A stretch of 64,000 nucleotides of DNA. Origin: Algibacter lectus (lineage in GTDB: Bacteria > Bacteroidota > Bacteroidia > Flavobacteriales > Flavobacteriaceae). Position numbers and translations under genes: made by a program. Under the pieces are notes generated by a model that worked only from the letters and a program-made list of their open reading frames with translations, did not search any database and was not told the origin of the DNA. The DNA lies in NCBI RefSeq assembly GCF_900112395.1, contig NZ_FOLN01000007.1, forward strand, positions 124,001 through 188,000, in the 5' to 3' direction. Positions 29,501 to 38,772 of this stretch are shown one piece after another (within the stretch, counting starts at the first letter, position 1; the number at the start of each line of letters is the position of its first letter).

Positions 29501-29717
29501 GTCTTACATTCGTTTAAAAACCTTGTCATTATCTTATAGTCCAGACTTTTTTAATGCAACAGTTTTCCTTACAGCAAATAACTTATTTACAATTACAGAT
29601 TATTTAGGGTTCGATCCAGAAGTAAGCTCGTCTCAAACAAGTTATTTACAAGGTATCGATGCAGGTTTAACACCACAATACACTTCAGTTTTAGTTGGAG
29701 TTAGAGTAGGACTATAA
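26586..29717 (+). CDS. SusC-like TonB-dependent outer-membrane receptor (second)
   Basis: Outer-membrane importer of 1043 residues. Signal peptide (an internal Met at residue 6 or 7 may be the real start), carboxypeptidase-D-like domain (about 38-110; VTGTVLNATNKEPLAGV), plug domain with NFIRGYNTLNSSTQPL and the SusC signature YGSRAANGVILIET near 240, and a beta barrel to the C-terminus. It is clearly diverged from the first SusC, for example in a longer, atypical linker before the plug (residues about 110-150), so the two systems probably take different ligands. It is followed by its SusD after 39 bp. Confidence 0.95.
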   Translation: MNYLIMMKIKNTYSLLFILFFGIIFASQGQEKSNKIVTGTVLNATNKEPLAGVNVRAGNFSSVLTDEKGTFSIKVPDGRATLILSSQEFQDKEVALRGRSKIEIKINKKDFNTYYTDVNTPLRAKSNSSVVGAISVREGNIATARESAANMITGNEVSGMRSIMRSGIPGIGSNNFIRGYNTLNSSTQPLIVVDGMMIETNTFNNNSIIRGYSYDPLSDINPKDIANITVIKDAASIYGSRAANGVILIETNKTDDVTTKIDFYAQAGLNISPDNIRMMNADQYKTYLSNQLNNSGLYTNSEISNLPYFNESTSFQDYEKYHNSTDWQKQVFDDNYVNEYYLKVTGGDEIAKYGLSVGYSTNGGVISNSDFERFTTRFNADTNITDRLSLSTNLSVSYTDRSLYDDGLLSTSPIFSALNKSPFLAPYTENADGVVTDVYQDVDDIGGFSNPVVITDVATFVAKDYNLYGQLNFGYKISDKLTLSSLSGVNYIKNRQNVFLPDLGLSEETNDFGDAFYRTSKVSVESLFSVYNDTRLNYKLNVDNIHDFSINLGVRYNQNDYENSYSISGNSGDDQFTSLNNGNRDTFVTSGNIGNWKYASLYANADYSFLNKYFVSYNLAFDSSSRFGDAKSTGIFPGLGVGWLISSENFMANNNLIDKLKLRASYGLTGNDGIGNYNAESYFVSTRFLEGTGLINGNIAKSSIRWEETTKANIGLDLGLLNERVSVNLDYFNNVTDGLLNQTSISPVFGSEGFLSNDGKLKNKGFELGINARVINTDNFTWDVGGNISQYKNKIISLPGDQQIYEIAGVNATIINKEGSALGLFYGYKTDGIYNNATEASSEGLNWVDFAGFEQPFAAGDVRFVNSDASDNVINEDDRVVIGNPNPDFTGMVYNTFTYKNVSLSAIFSFSQGNDVYNAQRWQTESMSGLANQSEAVANRWTVANQSTNIPRAVYGDAVGNSRFSDRWIEDGSYIRLKTLSLSYSPDFFNATVFLTANNLFTITDYLGFDPEVSSSQTSYLQGIDAGLTPQYTSVLVGVRVGL

Positions 29718-29756
29718 TTTTTGTATAATAGATTCAAAATAAAAAAATAGATATAA

Positions 29757-31367
29757 ATGAAACAATATAGAAATATTACGTTCAGCATACTTTTCGGATT
29801 AACGCTTTTAACCTCTTGCGAGAGTTTGTTAGAAGTAGAACCTGAAGAAGTATTGCTTGCCGAGGATTACCTTGGCGACGATCAAATAGATGCTAGATCG
29901 GCATTGTTTGGAGTGCTTTCTCAATTGCAAGGCGTTGTAGGGCAATATGTAGTGCTAGGCGAGTTACGTGCAGATTTAGTAAATGTAAACGCAAACTCTA
30001 TTGATGAGCTTCAAGAAGTTAACAATCACAACATAAGTGAAGATAATAGTTATGCAGATTTAACGACTATGTTTTCTATTATCAATAACTGTAATTTTGC
30101 TTTAGAAGGTATTGATACGGATGCTTACGAAAATCAATTATTAGATGATTATGCTTCTATTTTAAGAATTAGAACATGGGCGCAAATGCAAATTCTAATT
30201 AATTACGGAAAGTTACCATACATTACAAAACCAATTAGAACGAGTGATGAACTGGATGATACTTACCCTTTATTATCAGTAGATCAAGCTTTGGATCAAT
30301 TAATTTCTAATCTAGCTGAGGTTGAAGGTGTAGAGAATGTAACTAAATATGCAGGCTCTTTAGGGTTTTCAATTTTTGACATGATTCCTGATCAAGATAT
30401 TCTTTTGGGTGACTTACATTTATGGAAAGGAAACAATACGCTAGCAGCAACGAGATATAAAGCATTTTTAGATAAAGAGGCTTTACAAGGTGTTTTATAC
30501 TTATCTGGATCTAATTCGGTAACAGTTACAAAATCGGGGGAATCTTACAGTTGGGTAAGCCGTTGGTTAAACATATTCGGAGAAACCGTTAGAACTAGTG
30601 AGGTTATCAATTATGTTGGTTTTAGTGAACAATATAGACAGCCTAACAATAGCTTTACGGTAGTGACAGATCAATTATCGGCGTCATTATCAATTATATA
30701 TAATTGGGCAGATCAATCTGTAGGGTTTGAAGGTGAGCCAAAGATCGAAGGAATAGATACAAGAGTTAGTAGCTCAGTTGATGCTTTTAGTGATTTACTT
30801 CCAATTAAAAAATATCAATACGATTATTTTACATGGAATAGAGCAGCTAAAGTATATTTAAGATATGCAGAGGCTATTAATTACGCAGGACATCCAGAAC
30901 AGGCTTTAGCGATTTTAAATGGTATTTTTAATAATCCTGATGTAGCCCCTGTTGATGCTCCTATTTTTGAAAACGGGGAAGCTTATTTAAATTTTGATAT
31001 AAACACCTATTACGCAACTAATTCTAGTGATGAGCCAATTTCTGGATACTTAGGGGTTCGTGGTCGTGTAGGTATGGCTCCGGTAGGTTTAGATATCGAT
31101 GTAACAAGTGCTAGTGCTATCGAGCAAGTAGGTGCGTTAATTCTTAATGAGGCCGCTTTAGAGTTGGCTTTTGAAGGAAACAGATGGGAAGATTTAGTTC
31201 GTTTTTCACGTAGAAGTAACGATCCAACAATATTAGCTAATGCTGTTGCAAATAAGTTTGTAACTGCAGGAGAAAGTGGAGCAGCAGCAACTGTAGGTCA
31301 AAAATTATTAAATTCAGAAAACTGGTATTTACCATTAAGTATTCCTGACAACTTTGTGTCGCAGTAA
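29757..31367 (+). CDS. SusD/RagB-like lipoprotein (second)
   Basis: A 536-residue surface lipoprotein with lipobox ending at C21 (LTSC), followed by ESLLEVEPEE, a SusD-like start. The conserved C-terminal motif is present as ALELAFEGNRWEDLVRFSRR (about residues 470-490). Partner of the preceding SusC. It is the last gene of the array and is followed by a strong terminator. Confidence 0.94.
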   Translation: MKQYRNITFSILFGLTLLTSCESLLEVEPEEVLLAEDYLGDDQIDARSALFGVLSQLQGVVGQYVVLGELRADLVNVNANSIDELQEVNNHNISEDNSYADLTTMFSIINNCNFALEGIDTDAYENQLLDDYASILRIRTWAQMQILINYGKLPYITKPIRTSDELDDTYPLLSVDQALDQLISNLAEVEGVENVTKYAGSLGFSIFDMIPDQDILLGDLHLWKGNNTLAATRYKAFLDKEALQGVLYLSGSNSVTVTKSGESYSWVSRWLNIFGETVRTSEVINYVGFSEQYRQPNNSFTVVTDQLSASLSIIYNWADQSVGFEGEPKIEGIDTRVSSSVDAFSDLLPIKKYQYDYFTWNRAAKVYLRYAEAINYAGHPEQALAILNGIFNNPDVAPVDAPIFENGEAYLNFDINTYYATNSSDEPISGYLGVRGRVGMAPVGLDIDVTSASAIEQVGALILNEAALELAFEGNRWEDLVRFSRRSNDPTILANAVANKFVTAGESGAAATVGQKLLNSENWYLPLSIPDNFVSQ

Positions 31368-31423
31368 TACATGGGAAGATTATATTATTAGCTTAATATT
31401 ATTGTTATTTTTTTTTAAAAGGA

Positions 31424-31460
31424 AAAAACTCCAAGTGCTATACTTGGAGTTTTTGTTTTT
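31424..31460 (+). terminator. Terminator of FAS1-SusCD array
   Basis: AAAAACTCCAAG (31424-31435) pairs with CTTGGAGTTTTT (31443-31454), 7-nt loop, with a T-rich tail. Confidence 0.88.
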
Positions 31461-31557
31461 ATATACAACAGTAGTTTTACTTGTTTGAAAATTTAAATAT
31501 TGATTAGTATCTATAAAGAACGCTTTGTTTTATAGAGATATAAATAGATTAAATAAA

Positions 31558-31595
31558 AAAAAGGGGTTTTCTAAAATTTTAGAAAACCCCTTTTT
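31558..31595. terminator. Terminator of groEL (bidirectional)
   Basis: A perfect 38-bp palindrome: AAAAAGGGGTTTTCTAAAA followed directly by its reverse complement. It can act on both strands; it lies 20 bp after the groEL stop codon. Confidence 0.88.
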
Positions 31596-31615
31596 AATAC
31601 TATATAGTGATGTTA

Positions 31616-33289
<1,674 letters not shown>

Positions 33290-33319
33290 TTAATGAAAAT
33301 CTAGTTTAAATTGATGAGG

Positions 33320-33337
33320 TTTCCGCTTTCGCGGAAA
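33320..33337 (-). other. GNRA-type hairpin between groES and groEL
   Basis: On the transcribed strand TTTCCGC-GAAA-GCGGAAA forms a 7-bp stem closed by a GAAA tetraloop in the groES-groEL mRNA. No T-run follows, so it is more likely a processing, stability or translational element, or a small dispersed palindrome, than a terminator. Confidence 0.55.
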
Positions 33338-33354
33338 ATAAAAAAAAGTACTTG

Positions 33355-33630
33355 TTAAATAATTGCAAGAATATCGCTCTCACGCATAATTAAATAATCT
33401 GTACCTTCTAATTTTAATTCTGTGCCAGCATATTTACCATATAAAACAGTGTCACCAACTTTTACAGTAATAGGCTCATCTTTGGTACCTTTTCCTGCGG
33501 CAACAACAGTTCCTTTTTGTGGTTTTTCTTTGGCGTTATCTGGAATAATAATTCCTGATGCTGTTTTAGTTTCAGCGGCAGCAGGCTCAATAAGAACGCG
33601 GTCTGCTAATGGTTTAATGTTTAAGCTCAT
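33355..33630 (-). CDS. groES: Co-chaperonin GroES (10 kDa)
   Basis: Lid of the GroEL chamber, 91 residues. It begins with [13 protein letters not shown] and contains the mobile loop ([19 protein letters not shown]) and [14 protein letters not shown]. It is first in the groES-groEL operon. Confidence 0.99.
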   Translation of the reverse strand: MSLNIKPLADRVLIEPAAAETKTASGIIIPDNAKEKPQKGTVVAAGKGTKDEPITVKVGDTVLYGKYAGTELKLEGTDYLIMRESDILAII

Positions 33631-33682
33631 TTTTATATTATTTTTAATTAATTAAATTATGATTAACGCTTTAATAGTACGC

Positions 33683-33714
33683 TAAAAATATGCCAAGAGC
33701 AATAGACTGACAAA
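33683..33714 (-). promoter_or_regulatory. Predicted groES promoter
   Basis: On the minus strand TTTG (33714-33711) is followed after 20 bp by TATTTTTA (33690-33683), close to the Bacteroidota consensus, 52 bp before the groES start codon. Confidence 0.5.
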
Positions 33715-33727
33715 CTTGCAGAAATAA

Positions 33728-33756
33728 AAAATGCCAACTGTATAAGTTGGCATTTT
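33728..33756 (-). terminator. Terminator after secG
   Basis: AAAATGCCAACT (33728-33739) pairs with AGTTGGCATTTT (33745-33756) around a 5-nt loop; on the minus strand it ends in a T-run and closes the miaB-secG operon before groES. Confidence 0.82.
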
Positions 33757-33781
33757 TAAATCTAATATGTTTTTGAGAATC

Positions 33782-34132
33782 TTAGTTCACACTATCTTTT
33801 ATTGTAGCAGCGTCGGTTGCTGTATTAGCAGGAGTTTGTAAAGGCTGAGTGCTTGGTGCATCAGTATCTAAAGCTTTAGATTCTAAAGTAGAATCTCCTC
33901 TGTTAATAGCAATGTTTGAAGCTAAAATTAATATTAGCAAAAATGTAGCTAAGTACCATGTGCTCTTGTCTAAAAAATCGGTTGTCTTTTTTACACCGCC
34001 TAATTGCTGTGTGCCACCACCTCCAAATGAAGAAGATAATCCACCACCCTTAGGGTTTTGCACCATAATTACTACAATTAGTAAAAATGCTACCACAACT
34101 ATTAATGCTAAAAATATTGTAAACGTACTCAT
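33782..34132 (-). CDS. secG: Preprotein translocase subunit SecG
   Basis: Small inner-membrane subunit of the SecYEG channel, 116 residues. It has a first membrane helix at about residues 3-24, then the glycine-rich loop with NPKGGGLSSSFGG, a KTTDFLDKSTW segment, a second helix (about 55-75) and an Ala/Thr/Asp-rich cytosolic tail usual in Flavobacteriaceae. Its start overlaps the stop of the upstream gene (TAATG), indicating translational coupling. Confidence 0.93.
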   Translation of the reverse strand: MSTFTIFLALIVVVAFLLIVVIMVQNPKGGGLSSSFGGGGTQQLGGVKKTTDFLDKSTWYLATFLLILILASNIAINRGDSTLESKALDTDAPSTQPLQTPANTATDAATIKDSVN

Positions 34133-35079
34133 TATTTCTTGTTATTTTGTTCTTGTAATTGTTTTACTGCCTCAATTTGGTTTGCAAAGAAACCACTTTT
34201 TTCTGGATATTTCAAACTTAAAATTTTATAAGATTGAATGGCCTTCGAATAATTTTTTTGTTCTACATAAATACGTGCTAAAGTCTCTGTCATCAAGGCT
34301 TCCGGTTGTATCATTTGTGCTTTTGCTAAATTTCCTTTTAGCGAAAGTGGCTTTGTAGGGTTTATTTTTGGGTTTTTAATGATGAATTTATCAATTAAAT
34401 CGAATTTTTTCTCCTTTTTTAATGCTTTTTCCGATTTCTTTTTAGTCGGTTTTTTTAAAACTTCAGGTTCGCGCTCAATAGGCTTAAATTGTGTAAGTTT
34501 TAACCATTGGTTGAAGGAATGCGATTCTTTTTTATCAAAAGGAAGTGGTGTCCCTAAATTTAATATAGCCTCTGGAGTATTTTTTTCGGGTTGATCAACT
34601 TCTTCGGTTGAAGTTTCAATATGCTCAGAAGGAGTTTCGTTAAGAGTAATTTCTTTTTTCGGACGAAATTCTTTAGGTTCAAATAACGATGGGTCTAAAA
34701 CGCCTGTAGTATCTTGTATTTGTTGTTTTAAAGTATCATCAATAGTTACTTTTTTGTAAACTGTGATATCTTCAACATCAATTTCTATATCATTTATAGG
34801 TGAAATGTTTTTTTTGATGTATTGTGAAATTTCATTCTGAATAAAATGTTCTGAAGTAATAAAATCGAATAAAATACTGCGGTCTGTGGTGTAGGCAGCT
34901 GTAGTTTTTAAGGCTTGATTATAATCTAAACTACTTTGATCTTTTAATCCTTTTAAATGAATAGCGCGTGCCGATTGAAAATAAGGATATTGATCTAAAA
35001 TAGATTTTATAGCCTCGGTTTGTTCATGCGTTATAGCATGCGGGTTTTGTAGTAGATATGTGAAATCGGTTCGATTCAT
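34132..35079 (-). CDS. Conserved hypothetical protein with C-terminal TPR-like region
   Basis: A 315-residue cytoplasmic protein without signal peptide. The N-terminus (residues 1-110) is helical, beginning MNRTDFTYLLQNPHAIT, with YPYFQSARAIHLKGLKD. The middle is charged, low-complexity Lys/Glu/Pro. The C-terminal 50 residues resemble one or two tetratricopeptide repeats (ARIYVEQKNYSKAIQSY, LKYPEKSGFF). It lies between lptE and secG, and translation appears coupled to secG. I know no function for it; the setting suggests envelope biogenesis. Confidence 0.8.
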   Translation of the reverse strand: MNRTDFTYLLQNPHAITHEQTEAIKSILDQYPYFQSARAIHLKGLKDQSSLDYNQALKTTAAYTTDRSILFDFITSEHFIQNEISQYIKKNISPINDIEIDVEDITVYKKVTIDDTLKQQIQDTTGVLDPSLFEPKEFRPKKEITLNETPSEHIETSTEEVDQPEKNTPEAILNLGTPLPFDKKESHSFNQWLKLTQFKPIEREPEVLKKPTKKKSEKALKKEKKFDLIDKFIIKNPKINPTKPLSLKGNLAKAQMIQPEALMTETLARIYVEQKNYSKAIQSYKILSLKYPEKSGFFANQIEAVKQLQEQNNKK

Positions 35080-35135
35080 TGGCTAAGCCAAATTTTTAAT
35101 ATTAATCTAAAAATGATTATTAACGCTTGGTTTTA

Positions 35136-35642
35136 TTACCACTTGGCTAACGTAGCATTGAAAATATCTTGAGTTAAACGCTCAAAAATTTCTTCGTGTG
35201 CTGTTGTTTTTGTGGTTCCAATAAGTTGTGCTGTTCCATCGTAATCATAGAAAAAAGAGAAACTTTGTTCTAAATCGTCCTCTTCTTTTTTTCTGTTGAA
35301 AAACCTAAGCTTAACACTTATTGTTAATCTGTTTTGAGCTGCAACATTTTCTGATGTAGCTGTTGTTGGTGAAACACGGTATCCTGTAATTTCGCCTTCG
35401 TAAACTAAATCTCCATTAGATGGTACAAGACTTAAGTTGGTTTGATTCTGAATTAAATCTTCTAAAGCTAATTTAAAATCTCGCTCTAAACCTGGCTCTA
35501 CTAAAAGGGCATTGTTTTCAAATCGATTTACTTGGTAAGTTTTTATATCAGAAGAAATAGATGTCCCTGTAAAAGAGTAAATACCACAACTTGTAAGGGT
35601 TGCGATGGTTAATATTGCAATAATGTATTTTGCGTGCTTCAT
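35136..35642 (-). CDS. lptE: LPS assembly lipoprotein LptE-family
   Basis: Lipoprotein of 168 residues that plugs the LptD barrel during lipopolysaccharide insertion into the outer membrane. The signal ends at C19 (LTSC), followed by GIYSFTG, without acidic residues and so consistent with periplasmic orientation. The pattern of GTSISSDIKTYQVNRFEN and GEITGYRVSP is typical of Bacteroidota LptE annotations. Located in the miaB-secG operon. Confidence 0.82.
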   Translation of the reverse strand: MKHAKYIIAILTIATLTSCGIYSFTGTSISSDIKTYQVNRFENNALLVEPGLERDFKLALEDLIQNQTNLSLVPSNGDLVYEGEITGYRVSPTTATSENVAAQNRLTISVKLRFFNRKKEEDDLEQSFSFFYDYDGTAQLIGTTKTTAHEEIFERLTQDIFNATLAKW

Positions 35643-35701
35643 TTTGTTTTCTTAAATACGTGTCTGTTTTATAGAGGCTTGTGTATTAGGTTAACGTGTT
35701 T

Positions 35702-36970
35702 TTATAGATCGTATTGTTTAATTTTACGGTATAATGTACGTTCGCTAATGCCAAGTTCTGCGGCTGCTAATTTACGTTTTCCGCTGTGACGTTCTAATGA
35801 TTTTTTAATTAATTCTAATTCTTTATCATGAATAGATAAGGTCTCTTCCTCTTCAATTTCTTCTGCAAAGTGATACTTATCTTGTGTGCTTATAGGCTCT
35901 TCAATTTTTGAAGTATGTTCTGGAATAGAGAGTAACTCGGTATTGGTTACGCTTTCTTCAAAATCATGAATATCGTCATCATCGTCACCGTAAATTTTCT
36001 GAATTAAGCTTTCGTTTTTCTTCTCAACATCTTTGGTGTTACCATTTTTCATGAGTTCCATGGTGAGTTTCTTTAAATCGCTCAAGTCACTTTTCATATC
36101 AAAAAGAACTTTGTATAGAATTTCGCGTTCGCTACTAAAATCACTTTTAGATTTCGATGTTTTAATTACTGCTGGTAAATTGGTTGCTGAAGCAGGTAAA
36201 TAACCGTTTAAAGTTTCGGCGCTAATAGTACGGTTTTGTTCTAAAACAGACACTTGTTCTGCAATGTTACGTAACTGCCTAATATTACCATTCCATCGGT
36301 GTTTTGTAAGAACTTGCACTGCCGAATCTGTGAGCTTTACAGTCGGCATTTTGTATTTTAAAGCAAAATCGCTGGCAAATTTTCTGAATAATAAATGAAT
36401 ATCGTCTTGGCGTTCGCGAAGTGGAGGTAAATTAATATCCACAGTACTTAAACGATAGTATAAATCTTCTCTAAATTTTTCTTTTTCAATAGCTTCAAAC
36501 ATGTTAACGTTTGTTGCCGCGACAATACGCACATTGGTTTTTTGAACTTTACTGGAGCCTACTTTTAAAAATTCACCATTTTCTAAAACACGTAAAAGTC
36601 TAACTTGAGTTGTAAGTGGTAACTCGCCAACTTCATCTAAAAAAATGGTTCCGCCATCGGCAACTTCAAAGTAGCCTTCACGGGTTTGTGTTGCTCCTGT
36701 AAAAGCACCTTTTTCGTGTCCGAATAGCTCCGAGTCTATTGTGCCTTCTGGTATGGCACCACAGTTTACGGCAATATATTTATTGTGTTTTCTATGTGAT
36801 AATTGATGTATTATTTTAGGAATACTTTCTTTTCCAACACCACTTTCTCCGGTTACTAAAACCGAAATATCGGTAGGAGCAACCTGAATGGCTTTTTCTA
36901 TAGCACGGTTTAGTGTTGGTGTATTGCCAATAATACCAAATCGTTGTTTAATTGCTTGGATTGATTCCAT
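35702..36970 (-). CDS. Sigma-54-dependent type transcriptional activator
   Basis: AAA+ activator of 422 residues with no receiver domain or other sensory N-terminus: the ATPase core begins almost at residue 10. Walker A is GESGVGKE (about 40-47), the sigma-54-contacting loop GAFTGA is intact (about 89-94), Walker B is TIFLDEVGELP, the arginine-finger region REDLYYRL is present, and a Fis-type helix-turn-helix (LAAAELGISERTLYRKIKQY) ends the protein. An acidic linker (about 320-385) joins the two. It is in an operon with miaB, lptE and secG; its targets are unknown. Confidence 0.92.
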   Translation of the reverse strand: MESIQAIKQRFGIIGNTPTLNRAIEKAIQVAPTDISVLVTGESGVGKESIPKIIHQLSHRKHNKYIAVNCGAIPEGTIDSELFGHEKGAFTGATQTREGYFEVADGGTIFLDEVGELPLTTQVRLLRVLENGEFLKVGSSKVQKTNVRIVAATNVNMFEAIEKEKFREDLYYRLSTVDINLPPLRERQDDIHLLFRKFASDFALKYKMPTVKLTDSAVQVLTKHRWNGNIRQLRNIAEQVSVLEQNRTISAETLNGYLPASATNLPAVIKTSKSKSDFSSEREILYKVLFDMKSDLSDLKKLTMELMKNGNTKDVEKKNESLIQKIYGDDDDDIHDFEESVTNTELLSIPEHTSKIEEPISTQDKYHFAEEIEEEETLSIHDKELELIKKSLERHSGKRKLAAAELGISERTLYRKIKQYDL

Positions 36971-37033
36971 AATGCTTAATTAAAAATTAAAAGTGAATAA
37001 TGATAAATGCTTGGTTTTAATTTCAAATAAATA

Positions 37034-38482
37034 TTAATTATTCATTGATAATGCTATGCCTTCTCCAATTAACGTGGCGCTTGTGCAGTTGTTAACTTTA
37101 ACTTTTACCAAATCACCAATTTTAAAATCTCCTTTAGGGAATACACACACAATGTTTTGTGAGGTGCGACCCGACCATTGTTCGGTAGATTTTTTTGATT
37201 CTTTTTCGATTAAAACCTCTACTTCTGTATCTAAGAATTCTTTAGTTCTAAATTCGCTATGTTGGCGTTGTAAATCTACAATATCTTGTAAACGACGTTT
37301 TTTAACAGGTTCAGGCACATCGTCTTCCATATTTCTTCCGGCCATGGTGCCAGGGCGTTCAGAATATGTAAACATGTATCCAAAATTATATTTTACGTAT
37401 TCCATTAAAGAAACTGTGTCTTGAAAATCTTCTTCAGTTTCTGTAGGAAAACCAACAATCATATCGTGGCTAATGGTGCATTTTGGAATAATACGACGGA
37501 TGTTGTCAATTAATTCAAAATACTCTTCGCGTGTGTGTAAACGATTCATTTCCTTTAAAATACGGTTACTTCCGCTTTGCACAGGTAAATGGATATGATT
37601 ACAAATATTATTGAACTTAGCCATGGTTTCAACCACATCTAAAGTTAAATCTTGCGGGTTGGATGTAGAAAAACGAATACGCATTTTTGGTTGTTCTTTA
37701 GCGCAAAGCTCTAGTAATTTAGCAAAATCTACAGCGGTAGCTTTTTCCATATCTGTAGCTTTTACAAAGTCTTTTTTAAGTCCACCACCATACCAAAGGT
37801 AACTGTCTACGTTTTGGCCAAGTAAAGTGATTTCTTTAAAACCACGACTCCATAAATCGTTTATTTCTTCTAAAATACTTTGTGGATCACGACTACGTTC
37901 ACGGCCTCTTGTAAAAGGCACCACGCAAAACGTACACATGTTATCGCAACCACGAGTTATAGAAACAAAAGCGGTAACTCCATTAGAATTTAAACGCACT
38001 GGAGAAATATCTCCATAAGTTTCTTCTTTAGAAAGAATAACGTTTATAGCGTCTCTACCTTCATCAACTTCAGCTAAAAGGTTTGGTAAATCTTTGTATG
38101 CATCAGGACCAACAACCAAATCTACAATTTTTTCTTCTTCAAGAAATTTTGTTTTTAAGCGTTCAGCCATACAGCCTAAAACACCAACTTTCATTTTTGG
38201 ATTTAGGTCGCGCTTTACGGCGTTATATTTTTCTAATCGTTTACGTACGGTTTGCTCGGCTTTATCACGAATAGAGCAGGTGTTTACTAAAACTAAATCG
38301 GCTTCTTCTAAGTTTTGTGTGGTATTAAAACCCTGATCCTTCATGATAGAAGCAACAATTTCACTATCGCTAAAATTCATTGAGCAGCCGTAGCTTTCAA
38401 TAAAAAGTTTGCGTGTATTGCCTTCTTTTTGTTCAAGAGTTAAAGATTGGCCTTGTTTATTTTCGTCTATAATTTTTTCCAT
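37034..38482 (-). CDS. miaB: tRNA-2-methylthio-N6-dimethylallyladenosine synthase MiaB
   Basis: Radical-SAM methylthiotransferase modifying A37 of tRNAs that read U-starting codons. The 482-residue protein has the N-terminal cluster cysteines (ESYGCSMN, NTCSIRDKA, LGCMAERLK), the radical-SAM motif CDNMCTFC (about residues 179-186; RGCDNMCTFCVVPFTRG), and a TRAM domain at the C-terminus (EVLIEKESKKSTEQWSGRT). It is first gene of the five-gene operon to secG. Confidence 0.97.
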   Translation of the reverse strand: MEKIIDENKQGQSLTLEQKEGNTRKLFIESYGCSMNFSDSEIVASIMKDQGFNTTQNLEEADLVLVNTCSIRDKAEQTVRKRLEKYNAVKRDLNPKMKVGVLGCMAERLKTKFLEEEKIVDLVVGPDAYKDLPNLLAEVDEGRDAINVILSKEETYGDISPVRLNSNGVTAFVSITRGCDNMCTFCVVPFTRGRERSRDPQSILEEINDLWSRGFKEITLLGQNVDSYLWYGGGLKKDFVKATDMEKATAVDFAKLLELCAKEQPKMRIRFSTSNPQDLTLDVVETMAKFNNICNHIHLPVQSGSNRILKEMNRLHTREEYFELIDNIRRIIPKCTISHDMIVGFPTETEEDFQDTVSLMEYVKYNFGYMFTYSERPGTMAGRNMEDDVPEPVKKRRLQDIVDLQRQHSEFRTKEFLDTEVEVLIEKESKKSTEQWSGRTSQNIVCVFPKGDFKIGDLVKVKVNNCTSATLIGEGIALSMNN

Positions 38483-38517
38483 AGTTTGCTAGAAACTGGT
38501 ATTGTTCAATAAGTATG

Positions 38518-38550
38518 CAAAGATACAATTAATTTGTGTTTTGTGACAAA
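38518..38550 (-). promoter_or_regulatory. Predicted miaB operon promoter
   Basis: On the minus strand TTTG (38550-38547) is followed after 21 bp by TATCTTTG (38525-38518), a full match to the Bacteroidota promoter consensus, 36 bp before the miaB start codon. Confidence 0.7.
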
Positions 38551-38772
38551 GTGGCAGTTTTATTTTTTGAGTCTATTTATAGGTTTTATGGTGTTCTATT
38601 TAGTTAAAAGAATGTTTTATAAATCAGGTTTTTAGTGCTGTTAGAAGTGGTTTGCGCATCCTTGGATTTATAATTTAGGGGTTACGATTTGGGTTTATTT
38701 AACAAAATTTTTTGTTTTAAGAAATTAAATTACTTTTACGTCTTTAAATAACTTAACCCCTAACTTTAAAAT

